DNA from: Brachionus manjavacas
Lineage: Eukaryota > Rotifera > Eurotatoria > Ploima > Brachionidae
Length of the DNA: 64,000 nt
NCBI GenBank assembly: GCA_019054805.1
Contig: JAHQIY010000009.1
Location: 1,426,001-1,490,000 of the forward strand
Direction of reading: 5' to 3'
Shown here: positions 31,630-44,129 of the stretch, piece by piece
Numbering within the stretch: position 1 is the stretch's first letter
Layout: each line of letters opens with the position of its first letter
Translations under genes and position numbers: made by a program
The notes under the pieces: model-generated
Seen by the model: the letters and a program-made list of their open reading frames with translations, nothing else
The model's database searches: none
What the model was told of the DNA's origin: nothing

Positions 31630-34600
31630 TTAAAGTAAATATCCGACTAAAGGCAATTGCTGACGCAATTTGCGGAATTTGTGAACATTTATGTTACGCT
31701 CATTTAAATCACCACTTTCGTTTAAAAGACAAGCCTTTGATTAAAAAATTGATTAAAATTAAGCAAATAATTTATTTGAGTCGTCAATTACCATGTAAGA
31801 ATAGGCTGATATCAAGTACACAGATCCTTGGATGGTTTCTAGCTTTTCGATGCATTTTGTCATGTGATCAATACAAGAATTTAAATCTAAAAAAGAAATA
31901 ATGTAAATCTTTAAAAAAAATTTTATTAATTTATTTTTTTAAATTGGATTTAAAACGCAAAGAATTTAATTTTAATTTTTTAAAAATTTAAAATGAAAAC
32001 CTAATAAAATTTGAGCTTTGGCTCAATAGACTGTTGGGCACAATCAGATTTAAAATTTTTTTTTAAATGAAGTTTATAAAATTTTGGACTTAATATATTT
32101 TTTGTGTATTGTGGCGAAATTTTTTGGAAGTGATCGCTAAAAAATTTACATTACAAATTTTTTTAAAAAATAAAAACATTTATAAAATTTTTTTTTTTGA
32201 ACAATGGCCTAAAAGGCTTTTTTCAGGATCCAAACTTAACTGAAATCAATAGTGATCAAAAAATAATGAATTGTTGCAAAAAAAGTAAAATTTTTACCCG
32301 ATGTAAAGAAAAAAAATGATAAAAGCAATAAAAATTATTATAGATATATTCAAAATCACAAAATTTAGCTACTTTAATCAATTAATTAAATTTATTTTAT
32401 TTAATTAATTGATTAAAGTAAAATTATTTAATTATATAATTATAAAATTATTTAATTATCCTAGTAGGTAAAAAAAATAAAGGTAAAATTACAAAATAAA
32501 TAAATAAATCATCATAAATATTTTGAATTTTTTATCTTAATTTAAATTTTCCTTTTTCTTAAATAATTTAAGTTTTGAAAATTAAAATGTCCCTTTTATA
32601 AGGTACGTCTTTTCTCACGTAAATTGTCTAAAAACAATTTCAAGTAATCTATGTTTAGATAAAATTTTATTTGATTTCATGAACAAAAATTAAATTTCCA
32701 AATTTTCTTTATAAGTACATAGATTTTAAATGGCATAAAAACTAAATTGAAATAACTACAACAAATAAATTTCTACTTTAAAAGATTTTAACAGTTTTTA
32801 CAAATTTTCGAAGTTTTCAATAAAGAGGCTCAAAATTCCTTTCCATCAAAAATGATTTAATTCACGATTTTTGCGTAAATCTTGGACAAGATTGAATTCC
32901 ATGAGCATGGAAAACAACAAAAATAAATATGCTACCTACTAAATCCTCCCAAGCACATGATTCATCTGAATATAAATCAATTAGTATGAAAACTTGCCTT
33001 GGAACACTGCTTAAACCAATTGTGATTCTTAGGCTATAAATTTTTTAAAAGATAATTCTTTACTAATTGAGGAACAGTCCGGTTTTCAAAAACTGCCGAC
33101 AAAACTATATTTTGGAATCAAAAAATGTAGCTGTAAAAAAAGGAAAAAATATCTAAAAAAAAATTTCCTAATTTGTGTGTAATTCTTCCTTTTTACTTTT
33201 TATTTTTGTAAATATTCCATTTAATTCATTTTTTTTGGAACAGTTTTCATAAGCTTGGCAAAGAAGCGAAAGCTCGAGCCATTATTTATTTATATGTATA
33301 TTTAAATTAAGACGTTTATCATCATCATAGTATTATTGATTTAATTTTTTAATTCCTTTTGAATTTTAAAAAAAATTTAATATTTTAAGGAGTTTTGATT
33401 TTTTCAAGACAGTTTGTTTTTTTAGTCATATCCCGTTATTATTTGAGATAATTATTTTAAAAAATTTACAGTTATCTGATTTACTTTGACTAAGCTATCT
33501 TTAATTTTAATAGATTGAAAAAATTTTGCCTATCTTGTATGCTTGACTAAAATTAGATTTAATTTAATTTTTTTGAAAATAATTGCATCTCTGTTAAAAA
33601 AAAACAAAAAATCCGAATAAAATTTTTAATTTCATTTTGATATTTAAACTAATTCAGATAAGCAACAATAGATAAGACTCAGATTAGTTTTAAAATACAA
33701 ATGATCATATTTACTTTTATTCTTTTCCAATAAATGAATACATTTTGCATATAAATAGTGCAATTTGGCTTGATCCAGAAGCGACCCGTTTGAGAGAATA
33801 TAAATAATACATTTTTTAAGGTACTTAACTGCTTGTTCTGCTTGTTCCATATGAATCTACAAAAATGAAATTCTATTCAAATATTCAAGTTAATTATTTT
33901 TTTCATTTTACCAAAATTTTAGCTATTAATAAACACGAAATCATGTGCTCGTAGTTAAAGTTCATTTCTTTGACTTCATGATAAAATTTGATTGCCGATA
34001 TCAGAGCATTCGAATAGTCTTTCAAACCAATATAGATTTGAATGTAATTTAACTTAAGGCTTTATCAATAGTTTATTATCTATAAAATTCCATAACAAAA
34101 TTATAATTACTTAACGTTTATTTGTTCATTAAAAAAATCATATTGACTTGCATTTTCCAGCATGCCATTGTGTTCATTTTGAGTAAATCTTAAGTTGGTC
34201 GAGATTCTATTTCCAATTTCTTTGGCTTTGTCGAAATTACAGCTCAGAATAAAAATAGCCATTTCGCTGAAAAAAAATTTATTTTGTATTAAAATTCAAA
34301 TTACATAGAAATTACTGCAAAAGTGCTTGTTGAAAATTGATTGTGGCTAAACGCTCGACATGGGTCTTTGCCAAGTTCCATTTGCCAAGATTTAAATTTT
34401 TTTCAATTAAAATCAAATTTTCTGTGAATAACCAGTGTTCGCTAATTTTTGAGTTAGTAGAATAAAGTTCTTTGCATAAATTTAGTATAGTTGTACTAGT
34501 GTTAAACATCCCCTTTAGAAAAAATTAAAAAATTAAAACTCGATTTTGAATAAAAAAAAATCAAAAATTTTACATTTCTAGAATAGTCTAAGGCTAGAAA

Positions 34601-37214
34601 ACACATTGCTATGCATTGAGATTCCGTATTTAACTTGTTAAAGTTTGATTTTGGCTGAAGATTCAAGACCATTTGAGAATAAAGAAGTGATATTTTTCTT
34701 TGATTTTAACTTTAACATTTAAAAAAAAAATATTCACTTGATTTACCTTTGTCCGTACAAGTTCCAAATAGAGGCTTTATTGCATTGACTCAGCAAGGTC
34801 AACTCCATTTTGGAGTTTATTTTCAAATTTACAAAGTCTGATTTATTTAACAAATTAAGAATTCTTAAAATAAATAAGTCTTTTAAAAAACTTGAAAAGA
34901 AGAAAACTTGTTCGTAAACTTGCTTAATTTTTTTATTTTTATAAAAATTTAAAGAGTAAATTTCAATACCTTATTAGAAACTGAGATACTAATTTTTTTT
35001 TAATTTTGTATTCAAAATTTATAATAATTAAATTGTCAAAAAGAAGTGTTAATCAGTATTTAATATCAAAGTAATATCATGTTGATTAACCTTAAAATAG
35101 CACAAAATATAAAATTTTTGCATCACAATTTTTTATTTGTATTTATTCTCTCTAAAGCTTGTTTATTAAATTAATTTGTAGAACAAGTTTTCATATTTTT
35201 TATAAAGCAAAGAATTCAAGTGAGTTTGGCGAAAAGATGTCTGTTTGGTTTAGAAAAAATTTAAATTTATTCAATAAAAGAATCTTACGCGTTTGGTCTA
35301 AATTTTCCAATATTATTTCGAGCAAAGTATTGAAGATTATATGCAGCAAGATTCTTTGAAAAAAAATTTTAAAAAAGGTAAATTTTAAATTGATTTCTTA
35401 CATAAAGTTCATTGCTTAGGGAGCGAGAACATGCGTTTTTTATCAAAAAATCCCGGTTTCCATTACTTGAAGGCTCAAGTTTATACAACCAACTCTTAAA
35501 AATAAATAAAATAAAAAATTAAAACATAATTATTTAATTTTACCAGGCATTGCTGCAAACATTTGACATCTCCTTCCTGATGAGCGCTAGTAATCGCTTC
35601 TTTAAGCGCAAACATAGCATTTTCCCTGTGAAAATAATTCTTATTTATACAAAAGTATGGAGAATTTTTCATCTATTACTTGTTTCCAAATCGGTATTCT
35701 AATGAGCATAAATTCAGAGAAGCCAGAGAAATTGAACTTCCATACACAAATCTATCAAAGTAATCATGCAAAGCTTTAAGAGCTGACGGATAGTCTTTTA
35801 GCCGCAAACAATTCAAATATTTTAGATAATAAGCATCAGCAAAACTCGAATATGACAACAACTCGTCCAGCTTATGCTGTAATTCCACAGGTCCTAGTGC
35901 CTCATGCTCATTATTCTCAATCAAATTGGCCTGTCTGGCCACAAAATATTCAGCAACTTTGGTCGAAAATTCAAATACATTTTTTGGTTGAAAAACACCT
36001 GCTTTCGGATTCATCTCGGAAATAATGGATCCCTCTAGAGCAGCACTAGTGTCCTTTTGAAGTGGAAGCTGAAATTTGACTGTGGATATTTTTGCTCCTG
36101 TTGTTCTCTCATCAGCAATGCTTTGCTCACAAATTCCCTCACTTTTTGCGGACTTAAAATTGCTCAGGGACTGGGTCCTCTGTGCACTGACAGTGCTTGT
36201 CAATGCTTTTTGGTTAAGTCTATTCAAGCCCATCGGTTTGTGCACTGTTGATGATGAATGAGTCAAACTTTCATCCAAAGGCTCCAAATCCATGCCACTG
36301 TAATCTGCATTAGTTGACCTGTTGAACCATTCACTTGTTATTGTCAAGTTGGACTCGTCATTCAAAAAAAGACCTTCGCCTCTCATCGGAGATGTGCTGT
36401 TGTCTATTTCGTAGTGATGGTCCAAATGTTCTGCTTTGGGCTTGCTTACTGGTTGGGCCAAAAAATCCTGATAGTGCTTAAATTCCAATGATGCTTGCTT
36501 GGAAAGACCAACAAGTTTATCGAAAGAAGTCTTTTCGTATATTATGATGCACCGACGGACGTATTTTCCCACTACACTCCACGGTTTGATCAAGCACTCG
36601 CTCAGATTCGGTCCGATGAAGTAAATTTTAAGAGCATTGATGAGCATCTTGAGCTCGAGGATAAAATTTTTAGACAAACGTTCAAATCGTTCTTGGAGTT
36701 GTTTTAAAAATGGCTGAAAATCCGGCATGTCTAGCAGAGCTTGGAGCTGGCTCACTATGTCAATGTCACATGTCTCAAGAGTGAAAATTAATTTTTTTAT
36801 TTTTTCTAGCAAAAATATTTATTTACTTTTATAGATTTGAGTATCAAATTGATGATTTTAAGCTCTTGTTTTGGATTTAGAAAATTCTCTCTTGACTGAG
36901 CATAGATGAATAGAAGTGATGAGGAGCTTTCCGATTCATTATTTGCCGTCTCGGACTTGGCTCCGTCTGATTTTATTTTCTCTTTCTGGAATTTTATTTT
37001 AATAAAATTTTATTTAATAAAATTTGAAGAAACTTACTTTATAGTTACAAAAAAGAGATATTAATTCGAGTGTAAAAATTTTGTATGTGCTGAATGTCTC
37101 GAAAAATCTTATTTCATCTTAAAAAATTGATTTGGTAAAATATTTGGTAGAAATTAAATGCAAACTGTTACTTGGGTTAAGATTTGAGAGGACAGTCGAA
37201 AGTTTAGACGACAT
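31630..37214 (-). CDS. ANAPC5: Anaphase-promoting complex subunit 5
   Basis: TPR scaffold subunit of the APC/C platform, the ubiquitin ligase that drives mitotic exit. Fifteen exons were traced, the main one 35680-36773; the summed spliced length is exactly 900 codons (899 residues; human 755). N-terminus: TYKIFTLELISLFCNY, then KQELKIINLILKSIK and KPWSVVGKYVRRCIIIYEKT. The conserved core of the family reads YYLKYLNCLRLKDYPSALKA, LHDYFDRF, then RFGN/KENAMFALKEAI, CLQQCLSWLYKLEPS. Later exons read SQCNKASIWNLYGQR and NYIQIYIGLKDYSNALISA, and the end is ERNINVHKFRKLRQQLPLVG, matching the ERN...FRQLHQELP end of vertebrate APC5. A Ser/Thr-rich insertion (about residues 215-350) accounts for the extra length. 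Introns are mostly about 45-60 bp; 31887-33714 (1.8 kb) and 34864-35288 are larger and AT-rich. Confidence 0.93.
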
Positions 37215-38117
37215 TTCTTCTGTAAAAAATTAGAAATATATTTAATAATAAACTCAAATTTAAATTTATAAATTTGAACATTTGTTAAGAAGATTTTGGA
37301 TGTAAAATGAGATAAAATTGAATTACATTATTTGAGCTTACTTTTTAATTTAAAATCACATAACTTAGGAATAAAATAAATAAATAGATAAAAAGTGAAA
37401 TAAACATTTAATAAAATTCAAAATATTGTATGGAAAATTTTTACAAATCAAAAAAAACGCTAATTTATTTATTAAAAAGTTCATAAACAAACACTCGTAT
37501 TGTTTGTTCACAATTTTAGTTTTTTAATTTAGTTCAACTAAAATTTAAAGAAGAATAATTAAAATTTTTTTTTCAAATAGACTTTTTTATCAACTTCCTC
37601 TATGATAAATGTTCTAATTTTTTTATTCCTAAAAAAAAATATCAAAATAATTTTGAAATTGATCTACCGATTTAACTCTATCAAATTCGAAGACATTATT
37701 CTTTCTTGGTTTAATTCTTTAATTAAATTTTCCCATTTTTTTTTAAAGTAAAATAAATATCAATGTTTTACAATTTATTCTGAATGATAAAATAATAATT
37801 TAAAAGTTAAAGTTAAATTCTAATAAAAATATATTGATCGGTAAATAATTCCAGCTTAAACTCAGGACAAAATCGGCAATTCGTCGTCAAATTTGATTTT
37901 GACTCAAATTTTTGTTGGCAAGTCTTCAGAAGACGCATGTATCCAAGGCGAAAGGTATTTTTTCTAAAATTTAACTTTAAAATCAAATGAAATAAAATAT
38001 ATATAAACGGTTTTAGATAGAATTAGCTGTATTTTTGCAAATGTTATTGTTTAAATAGACATTTCTAATTTTCCAAAGAGACCAAAAAATAAAAATAAAA
38101 TTGGAGAAAAAACTATT
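37215..38117. other. Intergenic between Elongin B and APC5
   Basis: AT-rich. 37850-37965 is of more ordinary composition but no reading frame could be tied to a gene. Confidence 0.35.
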
Positions 38118-38495
38118 CTATTTGTCACTGGAGTCCATATTGGTTTGAGAATTAGTCGAATCGCCCTTCATAACATCAGGCAGGTCAGGCGGTGTCGAAA
38201 CGGGTGTTATTTCCAGTGGTTCGAACTCTTCACTTGAGCCCTCTCGGAACGCAAGTCCAATGGCCTCGGGAAGCTGTGCTCGAGCGGTCGAATGCGTGTA
38301 ACCGTAATCGCTCAGCTGTTTCGAGTCATCCATCAAAATTGGCTGGTCTTTGGTTAGTTTGAACAGTTGCTGGTCTTCGGGCGCCTTCTTCAGAATGCCT
38401 TCGACCATTTTTTTGACTTCATGGACAGTTGTTGTTTCTTTGGCATCGGCAAAAATGGTCGTCTTGTGACGTCTAATCATCAAAAAAACATCCAT
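38118..38495 (-). CDS. ELOB: Elongin B
   Basis: Ubiquitin-like adaptor that pairs with Elongin C in the Elongin transcription-elongation complex and in CUL2/CUL5 ubiquitin ligases. Intronless, 125 residues (human 118). It starts [19 protein letters not shown], nearly identical to the vertebrate start. It continues [20 protein letters not shown], then [17 protein letters not shown], and reaches the Elongin-C-contacting tail [17 protein letters not shown] (vertebrate: FSSPPELPDVMK). The last 15 residues are divergent and Ser/Asn/Thr-rich. It is the only gene here with a clear homologue and no intron; conserved codon use and context give no sign of it being a retrocopy, but a multi-exon parent elsewhere cannot be excluded. 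Confidence 0.97.
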   Translation of the reverse strand: MDVFLMIRRHKTTIFADAKETTTVHEVKKMVEGILKKAPEDQQLFKLTKDQPILMDDSKQLSDYGYTHSTARAQLPEAIGLAFREGSSEEFEPLEITPVSTPPDLPDVMKGDSTNSQTNMDSSDK

Positions 38496-39496
38496 TCTTT
38501 TTTTTCTAAAAAGTTTTTATAAAAAATTAATTTTGTAACTTCAAATAAATACTAGATTTATTAAATAGGACACTTGGTCTACCGAGATTAGATAGACTAG
38601 GATTAAGTCATCCTATTACTCTCAAATAGGGGGATATGTACTAATTTTTTCTTCTAGATTAAAATTTTTTAATTAGATGAAAATTTTCTAGTAATGCAAC
38701 AAAGTTTTTAAATTTTGTTTTGATCTTTTCTATAGTGATTTTCTCTGCTGAAACTTTTGCTAAAGTTAATATTTTTTTGTAAATTTATTCTTACTAACAA
38801 GTAGAAATCTAATTTATTAAATATTATAAAATATTACTAATATTGGTGCGAAAAGCATTCTCTAAGCTCTTTGTGGCTTGAAATTTGCTCGACTCTTATT
38901 AATAAATTAACAATCAACTAGATTATTAATCTTTGACCATAAGAGCTAGATAAAATTTCAATTCAAAGCTTTTTGAGGATAAACGTGAACCCCGCAGTTA
39001 ATCTCTTTAGCTTATTTATTTTTCGTGCTAAATTTAATTTATTCAGCAACATAAAAAACGCTACTTTGCAAAAAGCTCAATCAAAATTCATCAATTTTTT
39101 TTTAATCCATCAAAACATATTTTCTACACCTCAATGAATTAAAAGCTGATAAAAAAAAATTTATACTCAAATTATTTTATTTGATCTGTATGGAAATTAT
39201 TTGTTTAGATATTCAAATATTTGAGGACTCGGTCTAAGCATTATTTTCTGTCATTCAAATATTTGATTAAATATATTTTGCCCCAGACTAAAACTTGACT
39301 CAAAAATTTTAAATTTACAAAACTGGTCAAAAATAAAAACAAAACTCTGACCATTGATTTCTATTTTTTATGATAAAATGTCTTAAATTTGCTCGATTAT
39401 TGAATTGATTCCTTTGAAATTTATTTTAAATTTTATTAGCATAATTTGAATTTTTTTCTAAATCAGGAAGAATCACAAATTTGCACACTTGTAAAA
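38496..39496. other. AT-rich divergent intergenic region
   Basis: Separates the start of Elongin B (minus) from the start of the EF-hand gene (plus), so it holds both upstream regions. No motif or gene assigned. Confidence 0.4.
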
Positions 39497-40504
39497 ATGA
39501 ATGAAAAAATATTCGTCTTTATCTATTCCTTGACTCTTGTCTACGCCGACATTGAATACGCTGTAGAGGACAGTCGAGATGGCGATCTGTCAGACCAAGC
39601 TTTTACCGATTTAGGTTACTTTTAGCAAAAAAAATGATAGAAAAAAAAATATTTTTAATTTAGAAAATGAACTGTGTCAAGACGTTCATTTATGGAAGTA
39701 TCTACGGAATAAAATAGACCAAAATAATGACTCTGTAATTACAATTAGAGAGATGGAAGACTATCTTTGGAAAAGAACCAAGTAAACTTTGTTCTAGTTA
39801 GAGGCAAGAATTATTTTTTTAAATTCAGAGAACTCAATTTGGAAGAAATGAATAAGCAGTTGGCAAAAACTGACCCTGGCCAGCAAAAGAAAGTTAGCTT
39901 CGAGGCCTATATTAAAAACATTTTTGAGGAAATTGATGATATAAATTCGCTAGATGGTGCAGCAACTGATGAAGACCCAAAAGAGCTGAAAATATTGTTT
40001 ACCATTGAAAAAAATATGTGGATACACTTGGCTGGTGGTGTCGACCAGAAAATGGACCTGGGAAAATTCTATCAGTTGACGTTTCCACACGAGTTTCCTG
40101 AAATAAAAGCATTGAATGAAAGACTTACTTTTGAGGCTTATGATACCAATAAAAATGGATTTTTATCGGTGGATGAGTTCTTGGAATTTAGCAAGGATGT
40201 AGATGATACCGTAGTAAGAGAAAAGGGAAAAAAATTTACTGAGAAAATTGACCTTGATGCCGATAATCGGCTGGATCTGAACGAGTTCAAAAAATGGAAC
40301 AAACTAATAGCCCCGAGTTTGACCGAAATAATTAATGATGAAAGAAATTATCTGCTCAGTTGTTGCGACGAAAATGCTGATCTTAAATTTGATCAAGTGG
40401 AAGTTGACAGAAATTGTGAATCATTTTTGCATAGCCTAGTTACTAACTATAGTTTAGATATTAGAAAAGCACCGAGTAAACCGAATTTAAAAGAAGAACT
40501 CTGA
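39497..40504 (+). CDS. ER-lumenal EF-hand protein, CREC (reticulocalbin/calumenin/Cab45) type
   Basis: Low-affinity calcium-binding protein of the secretory pathway. Three exons (39497-39614, 39664-39781, 39829-40504) give 303 residues, near the CREC size of about 315-360. Residues 1-17 are a signal peptide ending VYA. EF loops seen: DQNNDSVITIRE (58-69), DTNKNGFLSVDE (184-195), DLDADNRLDLNE (220-231) and DENADLKFDQVE (259-270); others are degenerate. The C-terminus is KEEL, a KDEL-like retrieval signal, so residence in the ER is likely; CREC proteins usually end HDEL or similar. Sequence is diverged enough that reticulocalbin, calumenin and Cab45 cannot be told apart. ZNF277 follows 178 bp downstream on the same strand. 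Confidence 0.85.
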
Positions 40505-40682
40505 GCTGAATGTTTTGAAAAAAATTTTTTTTGATGTTTTTCTTAATTTATAAATGAATAAAAAATGTTTCAAAAGTTAACTTGGATTCTAATGTGTTTA
40601 AACTATTTTGAAAAAAATATTCCTTCTTTATTTGAATAATTTATTTTAGAATTAAGAAAAATTTATTTAGGAATTGAAAAAA

Positions 40683-43359
40683 ATGAGCCAAGAAGCTAAA
40701 AATTTATGCACAAAGCCTTTGAATTTAATCGACCGAATTAAAAAGAAGGCTGAAAATCATGAGGAAATGGTTATTTGTTTGCAGTGTGACCACGAATTTA
40801 ATGTACAAGACAGTTGCTCGCAAAAAAACTATCTTTCTCATTTACTCAAAGAACATCGAATGGTCATTTCTGATGTTGATCACATTGGTCATTTTCAAAA
40901 GTAGACTGAAAAAATTTATTTAAACAAGAGTGTAAATGCTTTTTGAAAAGATATAATCAATATTGGAAAGAGCGTTTCAGTCAAGGAAAAACCGATGACT
41001 TTTGCTTCAAAATCAATACCAATTCGGCTAAGGATGATAGAGGTAAATAAAGTGCTTAAATAAACAGGACCTTTTGTTTAAAATTTAAAAAATTTCAATA
41101 AGTTTCAAAAATTTATACACTAGCGAACTGATAAATTTTTTTATCTGATTTTCTTGATTTTTATTAAGTAAAATATTTAATTTAGTTACTAGAAGAGAAA
41201 AATTTTTTTTACTATTTCTTTTTAACTTGGTAACCTTTTAGATTGTTTCATTGTTTCGATGTCGACTTTAACAGTTTAGTAAAACTTATTTATTTATTCA
41301 AAAATTAAAGACTCAATAAATTCAAATAATAAAAAATTAGTGAGAAATATTAAAAAATATTTGACAAGTCTAAAAAAATTCATGTTATGATTCATGTTTT
41401 TATTGTTAAAATCAGCTTTTTTCAACATTTATTTTACTTTTTTTTAAATCAATAAGGGTTTTACTTTATTTATTTTTTTAATTAGTAAAAAAAAATAACA
41501 AAAAACCTCTCTGGTGTTCTAATTTTAAAGTCAATAAAAAAATTTCAAAAAAATTCTAATATTTTTAAACTCAAATTTCAATAAATCGTTTAAAAATGCC
41601 TTCGTTTAAAAATTTCAATAAAAAGTTCTGTTTATTTATTTAAAAAACATTGTTCCTTTTTTAAATAAAAAACCAAATGAAAATGAATAACATAATTTGA
41701 ATTCAGTAAAATTTTTGGCACGAAATAAAAATCTGAAACAAAGTTAGCAAAAGAAATTTTGGTTCATTTGGAACTTCTTTTGTGCCCTTTTTATTCCATT
41801 GCATAATTATTCTAAAAGTTATAAAAACGGACTTAGAAATACCATAAATGAAAGTTTTCAATTAAAATAAAATATTTGTTTGTTTCAAAAAATTTATCAA
41901 AAATTATCAATTTGTTTGGTACCAAAAGATCTGGTCGGAAAAAACCCTAAATTTGTTTTAAACGAATTTCGTTTAGTATTTTGTTAAAAATCTTAATAAA
42001 TGTTGTAGATATTTAGAGTACTGCAACAATTATTTTAATAAAAGCTCCTGTTTTTGTTTTAATTTATTTACAAAAGAATTTTTTGATTAGGTGATGTAGA
42101 GAGTTTTTTTCTGCTTAGTGATGATTTACCCGAAGATAAAGCTTTGAGACAAAAGCTCAATATTTTTAAGCTTGTAAAAAATTTGCAAAAAAATAAGAAT
42201 GTGATAAAAGATAAAATTTTAGGAAAAAGCACTAGCTCAACAAGAAATCGAACGAAATGACAAAAATTATTATAGAGACTGTTTATTTTGCGGGCAGCAA
42301 ATCGGTAAAAATAGGTGCTATTTTTTAAAATACAATAGAAAATTTCTTAATTAAATTCTTTCTTGATTTTTAGATTGAATCTATTACAGCACATGTCTGA
42401 AAGTCATAATTTTACTGTTGGAAATGCGGACAATTTGGTCTACTTTGACGAATTTTATCAAAAATTGAATCAAAGAATTTCAATGTAATAAAATTAGAAA
42501 CATTAAAATTCTTTATTATTTTATTTTTAGGAACAAATGCTTATTTTGTGAAAAAATTTTCTACAATAAACAAACAATGAAGGAACATATGAGAAAAAAA
42601 CAGCACAAATCAATCAATCCAAATAATCGAGAGTTCGATAAATTTTATATAATTAATTATCTGGTGAATATCAATCAAATAAGATTAACATTTTAAAATA
42701 TAACAATTTATACTAAAAGGAATATAGTAAATATTGGCAGGAAATAAAGCATGAAAGAGATACAGAAGAGCACCGCATGCACATTCAAGAGTAAGATTAT
42801 TTTTATGTAAAATATTAATCATTCTTTTATTTGAAAGAAGAAATCCTTCGCTTGAAGATTGGAATGATCCAGTTCAGACCTATTGTTGTCTGTTTTGCGA
42901 TGAATCTTTTGAAGATGAAAATGAAATTGTAGACCACATGAACCTGGGCCACAAATTTGATCTTAAATCAACTAATTTTTTATCTTTTTACAATCAGGTT
43001 AAACTCATTAATTACATAAGACGACAGGTAATAGTTCCAAATTTGAAATATAAAAAAAATTCTATTTTTTAAAGGTTTTCTTAAAAAATTGCTTTATTTG
43101 TCCACAAAAATTTGAATCGAATGATCAATTGATGAATCATTTGGAAACTGACGACCATATCAAAGAGTTCCCAAACATGGATCTTTGGGATCAGCCGGAA
43201 TATTATTTTTCAACATTTGAAGATGATAATTTGCTATGTTTACTAGATGACAATAATTACAACAAAGATGAGTCGAAAATTAAAGTAATACCAGAAGATT
43301 TTAGAATTGAAATTAGAAAAGATTTGTTAGAAAGCCTTAAAGATTTAGATATAAATTAA
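40683..43359 (+). CDS. ZNF277: ZNF277-like C2H2 zinc-finger protein
   Basis: Nuclear/nucleolar zinc-finger protein of the ZNF277 family; the vertebrate protein binds the Polycomb protein BMI1 and interacts with ribosomal protein uS5. Nine exons (40683-40900, 40951-41042, 42091-42173, 42223-42314, 42374-42484, 42531-42663, 42720-42790, 42841-43027, 43075-43359) give 423 residues (human about 450). Family landmarks: CLQCDHEFNVQ, FLLSDDLPEDKALRQKL, CLFCGQQIGKNRLNLLQHMS, NKCLFCEKIFYNKQTMKEHM, RKKQHKSINPNNREFDKFYI, CCLFCDESFEDENEIVDHMN, NQVKLINYIRRQ, CFICPQKFESNDQLMNHLE and the end WDQPEYYFSTFEDDNLLCLL. Splice junctions were set by these motifs. The start is the ATG at 40683. Intron 2 is unusually long (1,048 bp, AT-rich). 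Confidence 0.93.
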
Positions 43360-44129
43360 AATTGTGATTTAAAATAAAAAATTTAATAAAAATTTCAACT
43401 ATCATTTATATTTACATTGTAATTAAATATACGTAAGTTTTAGATATTTTACAATTTTACAATTTTTTACTAAATTTTACGTAAGAATAGCCGATTTTCG
43501 TCAAAAAATGTAAAAACATTAAAAATAAACAAAAATCCAATTTTTAATAAATTAAAATTACTTGTTTTATTATTCTGATAATAAATAATATATAATAAGG
43601 TTTAACAATAAAGATGATTACCAGCGATTCTTAAACGGAACCCAAGGATTAGTTGTGCTATTGTACCTATAAAATCTACTATTAACCAAAAAAATAACAA
43701 TTTTATTTTAAAATACGTTAAAAGCAAATTATTCAACTTTTTCTCTAGGTAACTTGTTACACTTATTTGCTCCTCCATTTGAATAGGAACTTAATCTTTT
43801 ATTTTGAAGCCATTTCTGACAAGCTGTTTTTATAAAACATAACTGAACCAAGGCGCAATGAACGATTGCCTTTTTTGAAGATAGGACAGATTTTGTCTTT
43901 TTTCTAATTCTGGAAGTGTTCTTCTATTATCGATTCTAAAAACTGGCTGGAACTTTTTATTGAAAATGATTGCAGTCAAAAAGTAAATAGCTTGACTTAA
44001 GACATGTGAATGAAAAACAATTCTGTGACTTTCCATTTTGATTGTGAACCAGCTTATCGCTTTCGACCAGCTTTGGGTATTTTTAAAAAATATTTTGTAG
44101 TAAGTAATTAAACCAGGAAAATTAATTTT
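43360..44129. other. AT-rich 3' flank of ZNF277
   Basis: Mostly AT-rich. A 68-codon minus-strand frame at 43830-44036 starting MESHRIVFHSHVLSQA has more ordinary composition but no recognisable relatives. Its boundaries and reality are uncertain. Confidence 0.3.

Noticed and set aside
35159-35359. 66-codon plus-strand open frame
   Set aside because: Overlaps an APC5 exon and intron on the other strand; AT-rich chance frame.
36057-36707. Three plus-strand open frames
   Set aside because: Antisense of the large APC5 exon.
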